Source: Candidatus Nanoarchaeia archaeon
GTDB taxonomy: Archaea > Nanoarchaeota > Nanoarchaeia > SCGC-AAA011-G17 > JAFCDX01
Length of the DNA stretch: 21,193 nt
Reading direction: 5' to 3'
NCBI GenBank assembly: GCA_028717785.1
Contig: JAQUND010000026.1
Span: forward strand, 1 to 21,193
The position numbers and the translations under genes were made by a program. The notes under the pieces were generated by a model. It was given only the letters and a program-made list of their open reading frames with translations, made no database searches and was not told the DNA's origin. How positions within the stretch are numbered: the first letter of the stretch is position 1; each line of letters begins with the position of its first letter. Shown here piece by piece: positions 12,178 through 19,746 of the stretch.

Positions 12178-14724
12178 CATTTTAGGTGTAATAATCACAC
12201 CATTTGACCATCCCCAACTATTTTCTCTTCTTTCACTCGTAAATTTTCTGTGGTCTGTTTCGTATAAAAAATCACTATAAGGAGATTCAGACCAATGTAC
12301 TCCATAAATACTACCCTCAATAAGCAATGCAGTATGTTGCCCGTATTCCGCTATCAAAAAAGCAAATGGGAGTTTCATTACTTTTTCTAATTTCTCTTGG
12401 TCTTGTTTAGAAAATTTTGTCGGGTTCCTGATAGGTTTTTTATCGACATCATACATTGTAGGTTTATAGTTGATTACCAAATCTTCAACGGGCAAAATCG
12501 GTTTTAAAATATTAGTGCCATATATCTTTTCTTTAGATGCCATTTCATAAATGAGTTTAAGTATGTCTGCGTCTTTACCATAAAAGTTGTTCGAATCGGG
12601 CGTATAAAAAAGAGCTACCCAGTTTAATTTGAGTAATTCAAAAGCAAGTTCATGTCCAGTTACGCTTGCAAAAGCTTTTTTACATTTTTTCCAAGTTTCA
12701 CCAAAACAGGTTTTATTAAATCCAATTTCCATGACTTCTAAGATGAAAGTTATGCAGTCGGTTTTCTTTAACTTGTATTGTTTTTTATGTACTTCAAACT
12801 TGTTTTTTATTGATTGGTCCCAGGTACCTTTGAATCTATCAGCACTTAAACTAAAGCCACCCCTTCTAGCAGCTTCTAAATATTCTGCTTCATTTTTAAA
12901 TGAGTATGGATAGAGACCTCCATAATGAGTCCCGCATGATCTTTCAAGAACATTTTTATAATGATTACCTATAATGAAAATTACTGCATCTCTAAGATTA
13001 TCAATTAAAATCTTATTGCAATCTATTGAATGAAGTGGATTATCTTCTTTTGAATTAAATGCCATATCCCCATCTAACTCGATTACGTATCTTATCGTGT
13101 AGACTGCAAAAGCTTTATTTTCGGGCTCAAATGGCATGATTATTACAAATTTCTCTTTTTTATCTGAGTCAAAAGTCAAGTAAAAATGAGAGGGTTTGTA
13201 TTTGAGGGGCTCTAAATATTTATTACCTTCTTCATCTTGTGTGTCGGGTGCGGGTAGCTGATGTTGAAATTCGTCAATACGTACAACTTCGCTAAAACAA
13301 TAAGAATCTTTACTTTTTTCTTTTATAATTACTTCAAATTTAGCAATTATTTGCGGGTTTGAATCTTCATAAATATTCACTATACATTTTTTGCCGACCA
13401 ACAATGTGTCAGTTTTTAAGTAATCGACGTGTATTTGTACGTTGCCACCGCCAAAGGTGTCCCCATCAATAATAAAATTGTTTTTCCTGAACTCTATTTT
13501 TTGAATTTCTTTGTCGTTTTGTTGCCATTCAACTGGTGAAGTATAATTTTCACCTTTATATTTTACAGAAAGAGTATAAGAATCTTTTGAGACTTTCCAT
13601 AAAACATCACCTTTGTTGTCGGTTCTTGAAGAATATTTTTTCCCTTTTTCATTACTTATAATACAAATTATGTCTTTTTCAAAATTACCACTATTATAGA
13701 AACCTAAATTGACGTGTACATAACCAAAAGGCAATGCAAGTGTATCGCTTTTAAAATTGTCATTTGATGCAGCTCTATTTTCAATTACTGCAAAATATTC
13801 GACAGCATCTCCTTTTATATAATTTGTTGGAGTAGACAGTTTGAAATCTGTTGTCCAGCTATTTTCAGCAATAAGACGTCCTTCTGCTATTTGACTTAGA
13901 TCTTCGGTTTTGCCTTTGTACACACAAAACAATTTTGCAAAAACTTTATTTTCTGTGTTGTCTAATCTCCTGTTGTTCTTAAAAGAAAATTTGATTTTAA
14001 TTCTTTTATTGAAAACAATGTCTTGACTGTCATCGAACTCACCTGAAATAAATTTTAGTTCTAGCGGTGCTATTTGAGCAACTGGTTCTTCTGGGTCTTC
14101 TTCTTTGAAGTAATCATCGTCATATAGTTCACCGAAAGCATCATTCCACACATCTGTATAACTTAAATGCCCTTTAAAATAGAGCCAGTTTATTTTTCTG
14201 AATTTGAATTGAACTTCTTCAAGGTGGTTATATCTTTCGAACCGTGGGTCTTTGACATCAGGCATTGTGTGATGAACTTTATGAAGACGCACATTTTCTA
14301 AGGTCATCCTGAAATATTCTTCTTGTTTTCCTTTTTTGCTGCTATATTGGTACCACCTGATCTCAATTTTACTTAAAAAAGCACCAGTTTTCATGTAATT
14401 CAAGAGATAAGGGCTTATTTGGTCAATATTTTTTACAAACATCATTGGTTCATGTTTTCTCACAAAATCTTGACCATGGAGCAAAGCATAGAAATAATCT
14501 TTGGAAACTGTATAAACATGATGAGTGAATTCATAAATGTAACAACCAGAAAGGCCAGTAAATTCATCTTTTAATTGGTCCAAAGACGAAAGGCCTGTAA
14601 ATTTATCTTTTAATTGCTTCAAAGACGAAATTGCATAAATAGAATCTAGCTCTTTGATTTTTACTGGCCCAGGTATTACGTTCCCTTTAGAATCGTAAAA
14701 TATAACTATAGGAGCAATTGCCAT
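12163..14724 (-). CDS. Hcp-domain (type VI secretion) fusion protein with C-terminal Cys-His hydrolase-like region
   Basis: 853 aa. Residues 1-195 match the Hcp (T6SS inner-tube) family: FVKNIDQISPYLLNYMKTG (96-114), KIEIRWYQY (119-127), EYFRMTLENVRLHKV (136-150), MPDVKDPRFERYNHLEEVQF (154-173), KINWLYFKG and DVWND. Residues 215-330 and 335-410 look like Ig-like and carboxypeptidase-regulatory-like beta domains. The C-terminal 300 residues carry TDCITFILEVMEIGF (Cys657), YGQHTALLIEG (His797) and YGVHW (His810), a pattern compatible with papain/NlpC-P60-type hydrolases. Such 'evolved Hcp' proteins are toxins delivered by T6SS. No sheath, VgrG or baseplate gene is visible here. The start follows the lipoprotein stop by 3 nt. 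A 39-bp tandem duplication lies in the N-terminal loop, and the 3' end is shared with the direct repeat. Confidence 0.75.
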   Translation of the reverse strand: MAIAPIVIFYDSKGNVIPGPVKIKELDSIYAISSLKQLKDKFTGLSSLDQLKDEFTGLSGCYIYEFTHHVYTVSKDYFYALLHGQDFVRKHEPMMFVKNIDQISPYLLNYMKTGAFLSKIEIRWYQYSSKKGKQEEYFRMTLENVRLHKVHHTMPDVKDPRFERYNHLEEVQFKFRKINWLYFKGHLSYTDVWNDAFGELYDDDYFKEEDPEEPVAQIAPLELKFISGEFDDSQDIVFNKRIKIKFSFKNNRRLDNTENKVFAKLFCVYKGKTEDLSQIAEGRLIAENSWTTDFKLSTPTNYIKGDAVEYFAVIENRAASNDNFKSDTLALPFGYVHVNLGFYNSGNFEKDIICIISNEKGKKYSSRTDNKGDVLWKVSKDSYTLSVKYKGENYTSPVEWQQNDKEIQKIEFRKNNFIIDGDTFGGGNVQIHVDYLKTDTLLVGKKCIVNIYEDSNPQIIAKFEVIIKEKSKDSYCFSEVVRIDEFQHQLPAPDTQDEEGNKYLEPLKYKPSHFYLTFDSDKKEKFVIIMPFEPENKAFAVYTIRYVIELDGDMAFNSKEDNPLHSIDCNKILIDNLRDAVIFIIGNHYKNVLERSCGTHYGGLYPYSFKNEAEYLEAARRGGFSLSADRFKGTWDQSIKNKFEVHKKQYKLKKTDCITFILEVMEIGFNKTCFGETWKKCKKAFASVTGHELAFELLKLNWVALFYTPDSNNFYGKDADILKLIYEMASKEKIYGTNILKPILPVEDLVINYKPTMYDVDKKPIRNPTKFSKQDQEKLEKVMKLPFAFLIAEYGQHTALLIEGSIYGVHWSESPYSDFLYETDHRKFTSERRENSWGWSNGVIITPKMFWKD
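14552..14629 (-). repeat. 39-bp tandem duplication inside the Hcp domain
   Basis: Two adjacent 39-bp units (14552-14590 and 14591-14629) differ at about four bases and keep the reading frame. They encode SSLKQLKDKFTGL and SSLDQLKDEFTGL (residues about 33-58), where Hcp proteins usually have a short loop after the first strands. It looks like a recent in-frame slippage or recombination duplication. Confidence 0.85.
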
Positions 14725-14727
14725 ATA

Positions 14728-17028
14728 TTAATCCTTCATAAGACAACATCTAAAACCTGTTTCATCATTTGCACCTTCAGGCATACGCATATCTCTGAAA
14801 GTTACATTGACTTTGTCGAGCTCAGTATAAAAACTCCCACCCCTAAGTATTATCCCAGTATTGTACTGGTCTTTTTCGTGGAAAGGATCAACCAAGGGAG
14901 TAGCAGACTCGACATATTTATAAAACCAGTCATTTGTCCATTCTTCAACATTCCCAAACATATCAAATAATCCATATCCATTACTATTTTTCTGAGCAAT
15001 TTTTTGTGGTGCATTACAGTCATCAATGTACCAAGCTATTGCTTTCAACTGGTCTTCTCCAAAATAAAGAACACTCGAATTGCCCTTTGCGGCAAATTCC
15101 CACTCAGCTTCTGTAGGAAGCCTGAAACCTTTTTTATTAAAATCAATTTGGAGATTGAGCAGGATTAATTTAGAACTTTCAGGAATCTCTCCAAAAGTCC
15201 CTTGCATTCCATTATAAGAGTAAACTGTATCAGTACTTCCAGCAGCTTTTGTTCGAGCATTGCAATATAGAATTGCTTCATACCAGTTGATACCGAAAGC
15301 AGGAAGATTGTCATCCAATGGATATGATGACCACATGTCTGGTGTTTTATAAATGCTTGGGTATGCTACCGACATGATTGCAGCAAATGATTTTTGTGTT
15401 ACTTCCGTCTTATCATACCATAAATCGTGAGTCAACATTACAGGGTGCATTGGCTTTTCAGTACTGTATGCAGAATCACCTCTGCCTCCCATATCAAAAA
15501 CTTTATCTTTTGAATTGATGAAAACCATGTTAGCAGGATCTTCCCATTGAGCATTAAATGTCACATTACCTGCACCCAATTTATATGTATCATCAGGTTT
15601 GTACAAAGTTTTCGTACTGTCTATCCAACCTTTGAATGTATATCCAGTCTTGACTAGAGAAGAAACTGGTATTTTTACTAGAGTTTCATATTCATAAACA
15701 TTTTCTTCAGGAATTTGTCCAAAATCGTAGTCTGAGCAAATAAATGTTACCTTATAGCTATTTTTTTCCCATTTAGCATATAATGTAAGGTTATCAACGA
15801 TTTTCACCTGTGATTCAGAAAAATAATCTATTCCTTTACCCAAACTATCTGTATTCCAGCACAAAAATCTATGGCCTTTTTTCGACAACAGATTGTTTGA
15901 AGAAATTTTTGTTTCGGTTCCTTCTACAAGTCTTGTTTCACTGGGCACTGCGCCTTCAGTACCATAACTTTTGTAGGTTATTGTAAAAACTGGTTTTGCT
16001 TCCCATTTAGCGTATAGAACTAAAGAATTGGCTACAATTATTTTGTCGCCTACAAGATAGTCGGTTCCCTTCCCTGTACTGTCTGTATTCCAGCACAAGA
16101 AATTATAACCCGATTTAGAAACAGTGGCATTTGAAATTTTTGTTTCACTCCCCCTTAGGTATTCTTTTATTTCAGGTAATGTCCCATCTATTCCACTTGT
16201 CCGTTTATATGTTATTGAAAACATGGGAATTGATTGCCATGTGGCCACCAATGTCAAGTTTGTGTCTATTTTAAATTTTTCTCCAGGTTTCAAAATTGTG
16301 TCTTTTTGAACTATAAACCACCCTGAAAAATCACAATCTTTTTTAGATGCTAAGGTGTCCATAATACTAACATCTTGTCCTGTTAGATAATTGTTAGTGT
16401 CAACAGGAACAATACGGCTATCATCTTTATAGACAACCATGAACTTGACAATTATTGGTTCTACGGTATCTTGTGTAACTACGGTGTCCTGCCTGGTAGT
16501 ATCTTGGGCAATAGTGTCTTCCGTGGTAGTATCTTGAGCAATAGTATCACGTGTGGTAGTGTCCTGGGCAATGGTATCCAGAGTAGTAGTGTCTTTAACG
16601 ACGGTCGTCGTGCAAGGTATGTCCAAAGTGTCCAAGGTTACAACGGGTGTTGTGTCGGCATCTTTTTTGAAATTTGCAAAGATATAAAGACTGTCATAAT
16701 AAATTGCGTTTCCACCGCTATATCGTGTACTTATCCTTATAATATTTTCACCTTCAACCAAGTCTTTTAAAATCAAGGTGCTTTCAGGCGACCATTCGTC
16801 AGACCAGTCACCATTATTGATCCTGAACTTAAATCTGCTCTGTGGTTTATTTCCAAAGACAGAAAGAACTGCACTATCTACTTTAACCGTATCACCATTG
16901 TTTATTGAATTTTGGCTTAACAAGATGACAGGCGGATCGTAACTTGTTCCTTTTTCATCAAAAGGATTGTCATTATTAGCAAAATTGCAAGAAAGCAATA
17001 ACACTAACAATGCTAACAATCTGTACAT
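14728..17028 (-). CDS. SUMF1/FGE-domain lipoprotein with InlB-type repeats
   Basis: 766 aa. A signal peptide ends in a lipobox-like LLSC (Cys14), giving a lipid-anchored exported protein. Residues 30-120 are an Ig-like domain, 146-186 an Asp/Thr-rich linker of 10-residue repeats, and 193-496 four InlB/Flg_new-type repeats (each ending in [AV]xW, e.g. LTLYAKW). Residues 497-766 are a formylglycine-generating-enzyme-type fold: FRLPTEAEWEFAAKG (635-649), YGLFDMFGNVEEWTNDW (685-701), ILRGGSF and GFRCC. The pair of active-site cysteines that true FGEs carry after the RGGS motif is absent, so sulfatase activation is unlikely; a binding or structural role is more probable. The ribosome site AAAGGAGGAG is excellent. 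This type of architecture is familiar in Fibrobacterota and Treponema-like surface proteins. Confidence 0.82.
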   Translation of the reverse strand: MYRLLALLVLLLSCNFANNDNPFDEKGTSYDPPVILLSQNSINNGDTVKVDSAVLSVFGNKPQSRFKFRINNGDWSDEWSPESTLILKDLVEGENIIRISTRYSGGNAIYYDSLYIFANFKKDADTTPVVTLDTLDIPCTTTVVKDTTTLDTIAQDTTTRDTIAQDTTTEDTIAQDTTRQDTVVTQDTVEPIIVKFMVVYKDDSRIVPVDTNNYLTGQDVSIMDTLASKKDCDFSGWFIVQKDTILKPGEKFKIDTNLTLVATWQSIPMFSITYKRTSGIDGTLPEIKEYLRGSETKISNATVSKSGYNFLCWNTDSTGKGTDYLVGDKIIVANSLVLYAKWEAKPVFTITYKSYGTEGAVPSETRLVEGTETKISSNNLLSKKGHRFLCWNTDSLGKGIDYFSESQVKIVDNLTLYAKWEKNSYKVTFICSDYDFGQIPEENVYEYETLVKIPVSSLVKTGYTFKGWIDSTKTLYKPDDTYKLGAGNVTFNAQWEDPANMVFINSKDKVFDMGGRGDSAYSTEKPMHPVMLTHDLWYDKTEVTQKSFAAIMSVAYPSIYKTPDMWSSYPLDDNLPAFGINWYEAILYCNARTKAAGSTDTVYSYNGMQGTFGEIPESSKLILLNLQIDFNKKGFRLPTEAEWEFAAKGNSSVLYFGEDQLKAIAWYIDDCNAPQKIAQKNSNGYGLFDMFGNVEEWTNDWFYKYVESATPLVDPFHEKDQYNTGIILRGGSFYTELDKVNVTFRDMRMPEGANDETGFRCCLMKD
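16471..16593 (-). repeat. 30-bp tandem repeat encoding an Asp/Thr linker
   Basis: About four units of the decapeptide DTTT-x-DTIAQ (residues 146-186 of the lipoprotein), the last diverged (DTTRQDTVVTQ). It probably forms a flexible, O-glycosylatable stalk between the lipid anchor with Ig-like domain and the InlB repeats. Repeats of this sort vary in number by slippage. Confidence 0.8.
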
Positions 17029-17039
17029 AACTCCTCCTT

Positions 17040-17903
17040 TTAAAAATCTATTACTAAAGAAAAACTCATTTCTTCGGATGTCGAATTTAAAACGATTTTA
17101 TCTTTTATCTTTTTCCCTTTGTCAAAGATGGTTATACCAATACCTGCAACAAAGAAGACAGAACCTAAAATCCCAGAGGTTTTAGTCCACTGAAGTAGAT
17201 TGTTTCTGTCATTTTTTAATGCATCAATATCAGCCTGCTTGTCAGCAGCTTTATAGCGTTGATACTTGTTTTTTGTTGCTATCAAAAGACCACCAGAAGC
17301 GACAAAAGACGTAGCACTAATTACAAACACGCTGTTTCTCAAACTATTGTCTTTTTCTTTGACGGAATCTTGTATTTCGGGTTCTTTAGATTTATATGTG
17401 TAAGGGTAATCGTCTTGAACAGGTTGTATTTGGTCATTTATTGTAAAATGGAATTGTCCATTGTTTCTAAAAACACCTTTATCTACTCTGATATCAACTT
17501 TTTGAGATTTGATACCATAAACAGAGTAACAAAGCCTAAAATTTGATAAATGCACTTTATACGGACTTCTTTTAATATCTATTCCATTCCAGTCAAATAA
17601 ACTTGGGAAAGTATCACTTTTGGGGTTGTACAAGTTATCACTTATTGACGTAAATACAACAGGAGTTGTTACTTCCCCAGAAACTACTAAGGGTCCTCTT
17701 ACAATTATGCCAGTAAAAGGTTTAAAAAACAGAACACAACCCTCTTTAAAAATTGTTGGTTTTTTACCGATAATTTGGATTGTGTTCAGGACAATATAAG
17801 GATTACCTGTAGAATCAAATGTCTTCTCTTTAATGTCACCTGACAAATGAGTTTCCGAAACACTTATATTGAATAAAACAAAAATTATCATGAAGAATTT
17901 CAT
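17040..17903 (-). CDS. Exported protein with beta-helix-like domain and two transmembrane segments, 287 aa
   Basis: An N-terminal signal sequence (MKFFMIIFVLFNISVS, residues 1-16) is followed by a beta-rich region (about 25-155) with the rhythm of a right-handed beta helix (GPLVVSGEVTTPVVFTSIS, then WNGIDI). Two hydrophobic helices (about 191-209 and 243-261) are separated by a charged helical hairpin (210-240). It could sit in the inner membrane with the beta domain in the periplasm. No enzyme motif is seen. The ATG overlaps the upstream stop by 4 nt (ATGA). Position between a secreted hydrolase and an Hcp effector makes an immunity or chaperone role possible, but this is guesswork. Confidence 0.68.
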   Translation of the reverse strand: MKFFMIIFVLFNISVSETHLSGDIKEKTFDSTGNPYIVLNTIQIIGKKPTIFKEGCVLFFKPFTGIIVRGPLVVSGEVTTPVVFTSISDNLYNPKSDTFPSLFDWNGIDIKRSPYKVHLSNFRLCYSVYGIKSQKVDIRVDKGVFRNNGQFHFTINDQIQPVQDDYPYTYKSKEPEIQDSVKEKDNSLRNSVFVISATSFVASGGLLIATKNKYQRYKAADKQADIDALKNDRNNLLQWTKTSGILGSVFFVAGIGITIFDKGKKIKDKIVLNSTSEEMSFSLVIDF

Positions 17904-18577
17904 TTATAACTCTCCGATCTAATCCAATTGTCAACCATCGGATCTGAAAATAATTTACTGATTACTCTATATTTTGAATATCTAAAAGGATTGTTTGTAG
18001 TAATACTTTCGGACATAACTCCTGTATCAGGAAAATAGTAATTAGAATGTATAAAACTTACACTGTTATTTTGAACATAGAGAAAACCAACATGACAATC
18101 TAAACCTGTCAAATAAAGACCTTCACCTTGTTTTAACAGATAGTTTTCGACATCTGCAAGCGGTTGGTTTTTAAACCGTTTTACCTTATAAGGAGAAAAT
18201 TTTAAAATCATTTCTTCAGAAGCAAGTTGTGCCCATTTTATTGGCACTCTAAAACCTACGTCATTTAAAATCGTTGTAACAAAATAACCACAAGCTATTT
18301 TTCCCTGCCTGGGAATTCTTGTAGTACCATAAAAATCCCAAGGTGTTCCATACCAATAAGGAATAAGACTATCTCGTATCATAGTCAACAAATACTTACG
18401 GGTTTGTTTGATTATTTGCTGTCGGATGGTATCGTTTGCCTGAGTGTATATACAGTTAATTGAGTATCTGTCAAGTTTAATTCTATTAACCATTTTGGTA
18501 TATTGTTCTGCTATACCATTCGAAAAACATATATTTGTGGCTATTAATATGATTATGAAGTAGATATGTAGTTTCAT
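17900..18577 (-). CDS. Secreted NlpC/P60-like Cys-His hydrolase, 225 aa
   Basis: A signal peptide covers residues 1-20 (MKLHIYFIIILIATNICFSN). The catalytic core is suggested by KIACGYFVTTILNDVGF (Cys96), LDCHVGFLYV (His162) and SFIHSNY (His177), consistent with a papain-like amidase or endopeptidase fold. The spacing and flanking residues parallel the C-terminal region of the Hcp fusion: C-x2-F-[IV]-x2-[VI]-[LM]-x2-[IV]-GF and H-[TV]-[AG]-[LF]-L. The start is set at ATG 18577 rather than the TTG at 18586. No clear ribosome site; the upstream gene ends 15 nt before it. Peptidoglycan cleavage in the periplasm is the likely role, but the residue roles are predicted only. Confidence 0.65.
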   Translation of the reverse strand: MKLHIYFIIILIATNICFSNGIAEQYTKMVNRIKLDRYSINCIYTQANDTIRQQIIKQTRKYLLTMIRDSLIPYWYGTPWDFYGTTRIPRQGKIACGYFVTTILNDVGFRVPIKWAQLASEEMILKFSPYKVKRFKNQPLADVENYLLKQGEGLYLTGLDCHVGFLYVQNNSVSFIHSNYYFPDTGVMSESITTNNPFRYSKYRVISKLFSDPMVDNWIRSESYK

Positions 18578-18592
18578 AATGTACAAAATATT

Positions 18593-18796
18593 CTATAGTT
18601 TACCGTGTTTCCGCTGTTTTCTGGTGTGTATTATGTTTAAATAATCTTGTATAGCTCGAATTTGTTCCAAACATTTCCTGCCGCCATCAATTTTCGACAT
18701 TTCATGAGAATTGCGATTTGAAGGATCTTTTTCTGTGCAATCACCATCCCAGGCATCCCCACATAACATATATTCAGAATTCGTCGTCGATGCCAT
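18593..18796 (-). CDS. Hypothetical protein, 67 aa
   Basis: Function not recognised. The N-terminal half carries Cys residues and acidic loops (LCGDAWDGDCTEKD); the rest is a basic helix ending KQRKHGKL. The ATG at 18796 has GGAG 5 nt upstream and is preferred over an ATG at 18829 and a TTG at 18874. A short ORF beginning MKCENCFQF just upstream, in another frame, hints that a longer zinc-ribbon ancestor may have been broken by a frameshift. First gene of the cassette after promoter copy B. Confidence 0.5.
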   Translation of the reverse strand: MASTTNSEYMLCGDAWDGDCTEKDPSNRNSHEMSKIDGGRKCLEQIRAIQDYLNIIHTRKQRKHGKL

Positions 18797-18918
18797 GTGA
18801 ACTCCGTTATTATTTTTCCACAATTCCATTTTGACTTTCACACCGAGCTTCAGAGTCCGGCGAATTGAAAACAATTTTCACATTTCATTCATTCCCTTAT
18901 ATCTAAAATTATACACAC

Positions 18919-18989
18919 TCTGCCAATTAAATACAGGTATTATAAGCAAATTAATGGGTAGAGTTAATAAACTATATAAGCTATATAGG
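18919..18989 (-). promoter_or_regulatory. Promoter-like region (copy B) upstream of the cassette
   Basis: TATAAT at 18939-18944, preceded by TTGCT and, 17 nt upstream, TTAACT (4/6 match to -35). The inverted repeat CTATATA-agc-TATATAG is at 18972-18988. It aligns with copy A at 12075-12136. It would drive the cassette genes 18796 to 12163. The remaining 18797-18918 shows no other feature except the short broken ORF noted for the 67-aa gene. Confidence 0.5.
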
Positions 18990-19030
18990 AGTAGTATGCT
19001 AGTCGGTCAGCGAGCTTGGTCTTTCCAAAA
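18990..19030 (+). repeat. 41-bp direct repeat, copy B
   Basis: The partner of 12137-12177 (36/41 identical, same orientation). It contains the codons FWKDQAR plus stop at the end of the DUF1848-like gene and the start of the promoter region. This is probably the ancestral copy because the C-terminal residues after the CX3CX2C motif belong naturally to that family. Confidence 0.85.
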
Positions 19031-19723
19031 ACAATAAAGGCATTTGTGTGGGCATCTGTCTCTATGCTTCAGTAATTCTGTTTTCAAAGAAATACAGGCA
19101 CATGTTTTGGGCCGTTGACGCGCGAAACTGTGTTTAAATCCCTGGCCCAAAATTTCACAATCTTTTGCTGACACACAACCTGTACACTTGAAATCGGGCT
19201 CACCACAAATTTCAACTGTTGTTTTGGCTTCTCTCTGTATAGCGAGCAAAGCCTTTTGCCGAAACTCAAGTGGTGCATGGAACGTATCCCAGGGAAGCGA
19301 AATATCTTCTTGTTGGAATCTATATTTTACATGTTCGTAATAATCAATAAAAGAAACTCTAATTCTAAATCTCCCTATTTCTTGAGCCAACCGTACAACA
19401 TTGACAGCTGTTTCAATTCCTCTTTCCGTTGGAATTACTGGATCGACTCTGATTGTCACTCTTTCTTGTCCCAAAACATCTTTTAGACATTGAACACCTT
19501 TCATTGCTTCTTCAACAGGCATTACATTTGGTTCGAGAATAGTACTACCATACCCTGTTATTGTTGCATGAGCAATAACATTGGGCTTGTCAAACAATTT
19601 TATATTATCACACAATTTGCATGGGTTTTTAGAAAGCAATATTGCTGGTTTTCCTTTTCGAACCCAATCAAACCAATCTGTATCTAAACCTGCATCACCA
19701 CGTTCAGTTATTCCTATTGCCAT
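19007..19723 (-). CDS. DUF1848-like protein with radical-SAM-type C-terminal cysteine cluster
   Basis: 238 aa. C-terminal RDRCPHKCLYCFWKD carries CX3CX2C (Cys224, 228, 231), preceded by further Cys pairs (Cys173/180/183/189 and Cys208/210), as in the DUF1848 family, which has a TIM-barrel-type body and probably binds Fe-S clusters. TIRVDPVIPT and SFIDYYEHVK (about 90-133) are barrel strands typical of the family. It is shorter at the N-terminus than most members. Function of the family is unknown; radical SAM chemistry is inferred only from the cysteine spacing. The start at ATG 19723 has GGAG 9 nt upstream; the ATG at 19738 would sit in that ribosome site. Confidence 0.7.
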   Translation of the reverse strand: MAIGITERGDAGLDTDWFDWVRKGKPAILLSKNPCKLCDNIKLFDKPNVIAHATITGYGSTILEPNVMPVEEAMKGVQCLKDVLGQERVTIRVDPVIPTERGIETAVNVVRLAQEIGRFRIRVSFIDYYEHVKYRFQQEDISLPWDTFHAPLEFRQKALLAIQREAKTTVEICGEPDFKCTGCVSAKDCEILGQGFKHSFARQRPKTCACISLKTELLKHRDRCPHKCLYCFWKDQAR

Positions 19724-19746
19724 TTTACAAAACTCCATATTTGAAA

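Larger units (their letters stand above)
12137..19030. mobile_element. Direct-repeat-bounded accessory cassette (moron-like)
   Basis: A 6.8 kb segment of five same-strand genes with 41-bp direct repeats at both ends and a promoter-like sequence of its own. Crossing over between the repeats would remove the cassette and restore an intact neighbour order: DUF1848-like gene, promoter, HNH gene. Content is of bacterial-surface type (Hcp effector, lipoprotein, exported proteins), unlike the small phage genes around it. No transposase or integrase is inside; the HNH gene is immediately beside it. Confidence 0.55.

Noticed and set aside
16471..16770. Plus-strand ORF rich in Ser, Gly and Val
   Set aside because: An artefact of the Asp/Thr-encoding tandem repeats read on the opposite strand.
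18831..18874. Earlier TTG start (18874) or ATG (18829) for the 67-aa gene
   Set aside because: Only the ATG at 18796 has a well-spaced GGAG; the upstream part may be a decayed zinc-ribbon start in a different frame.
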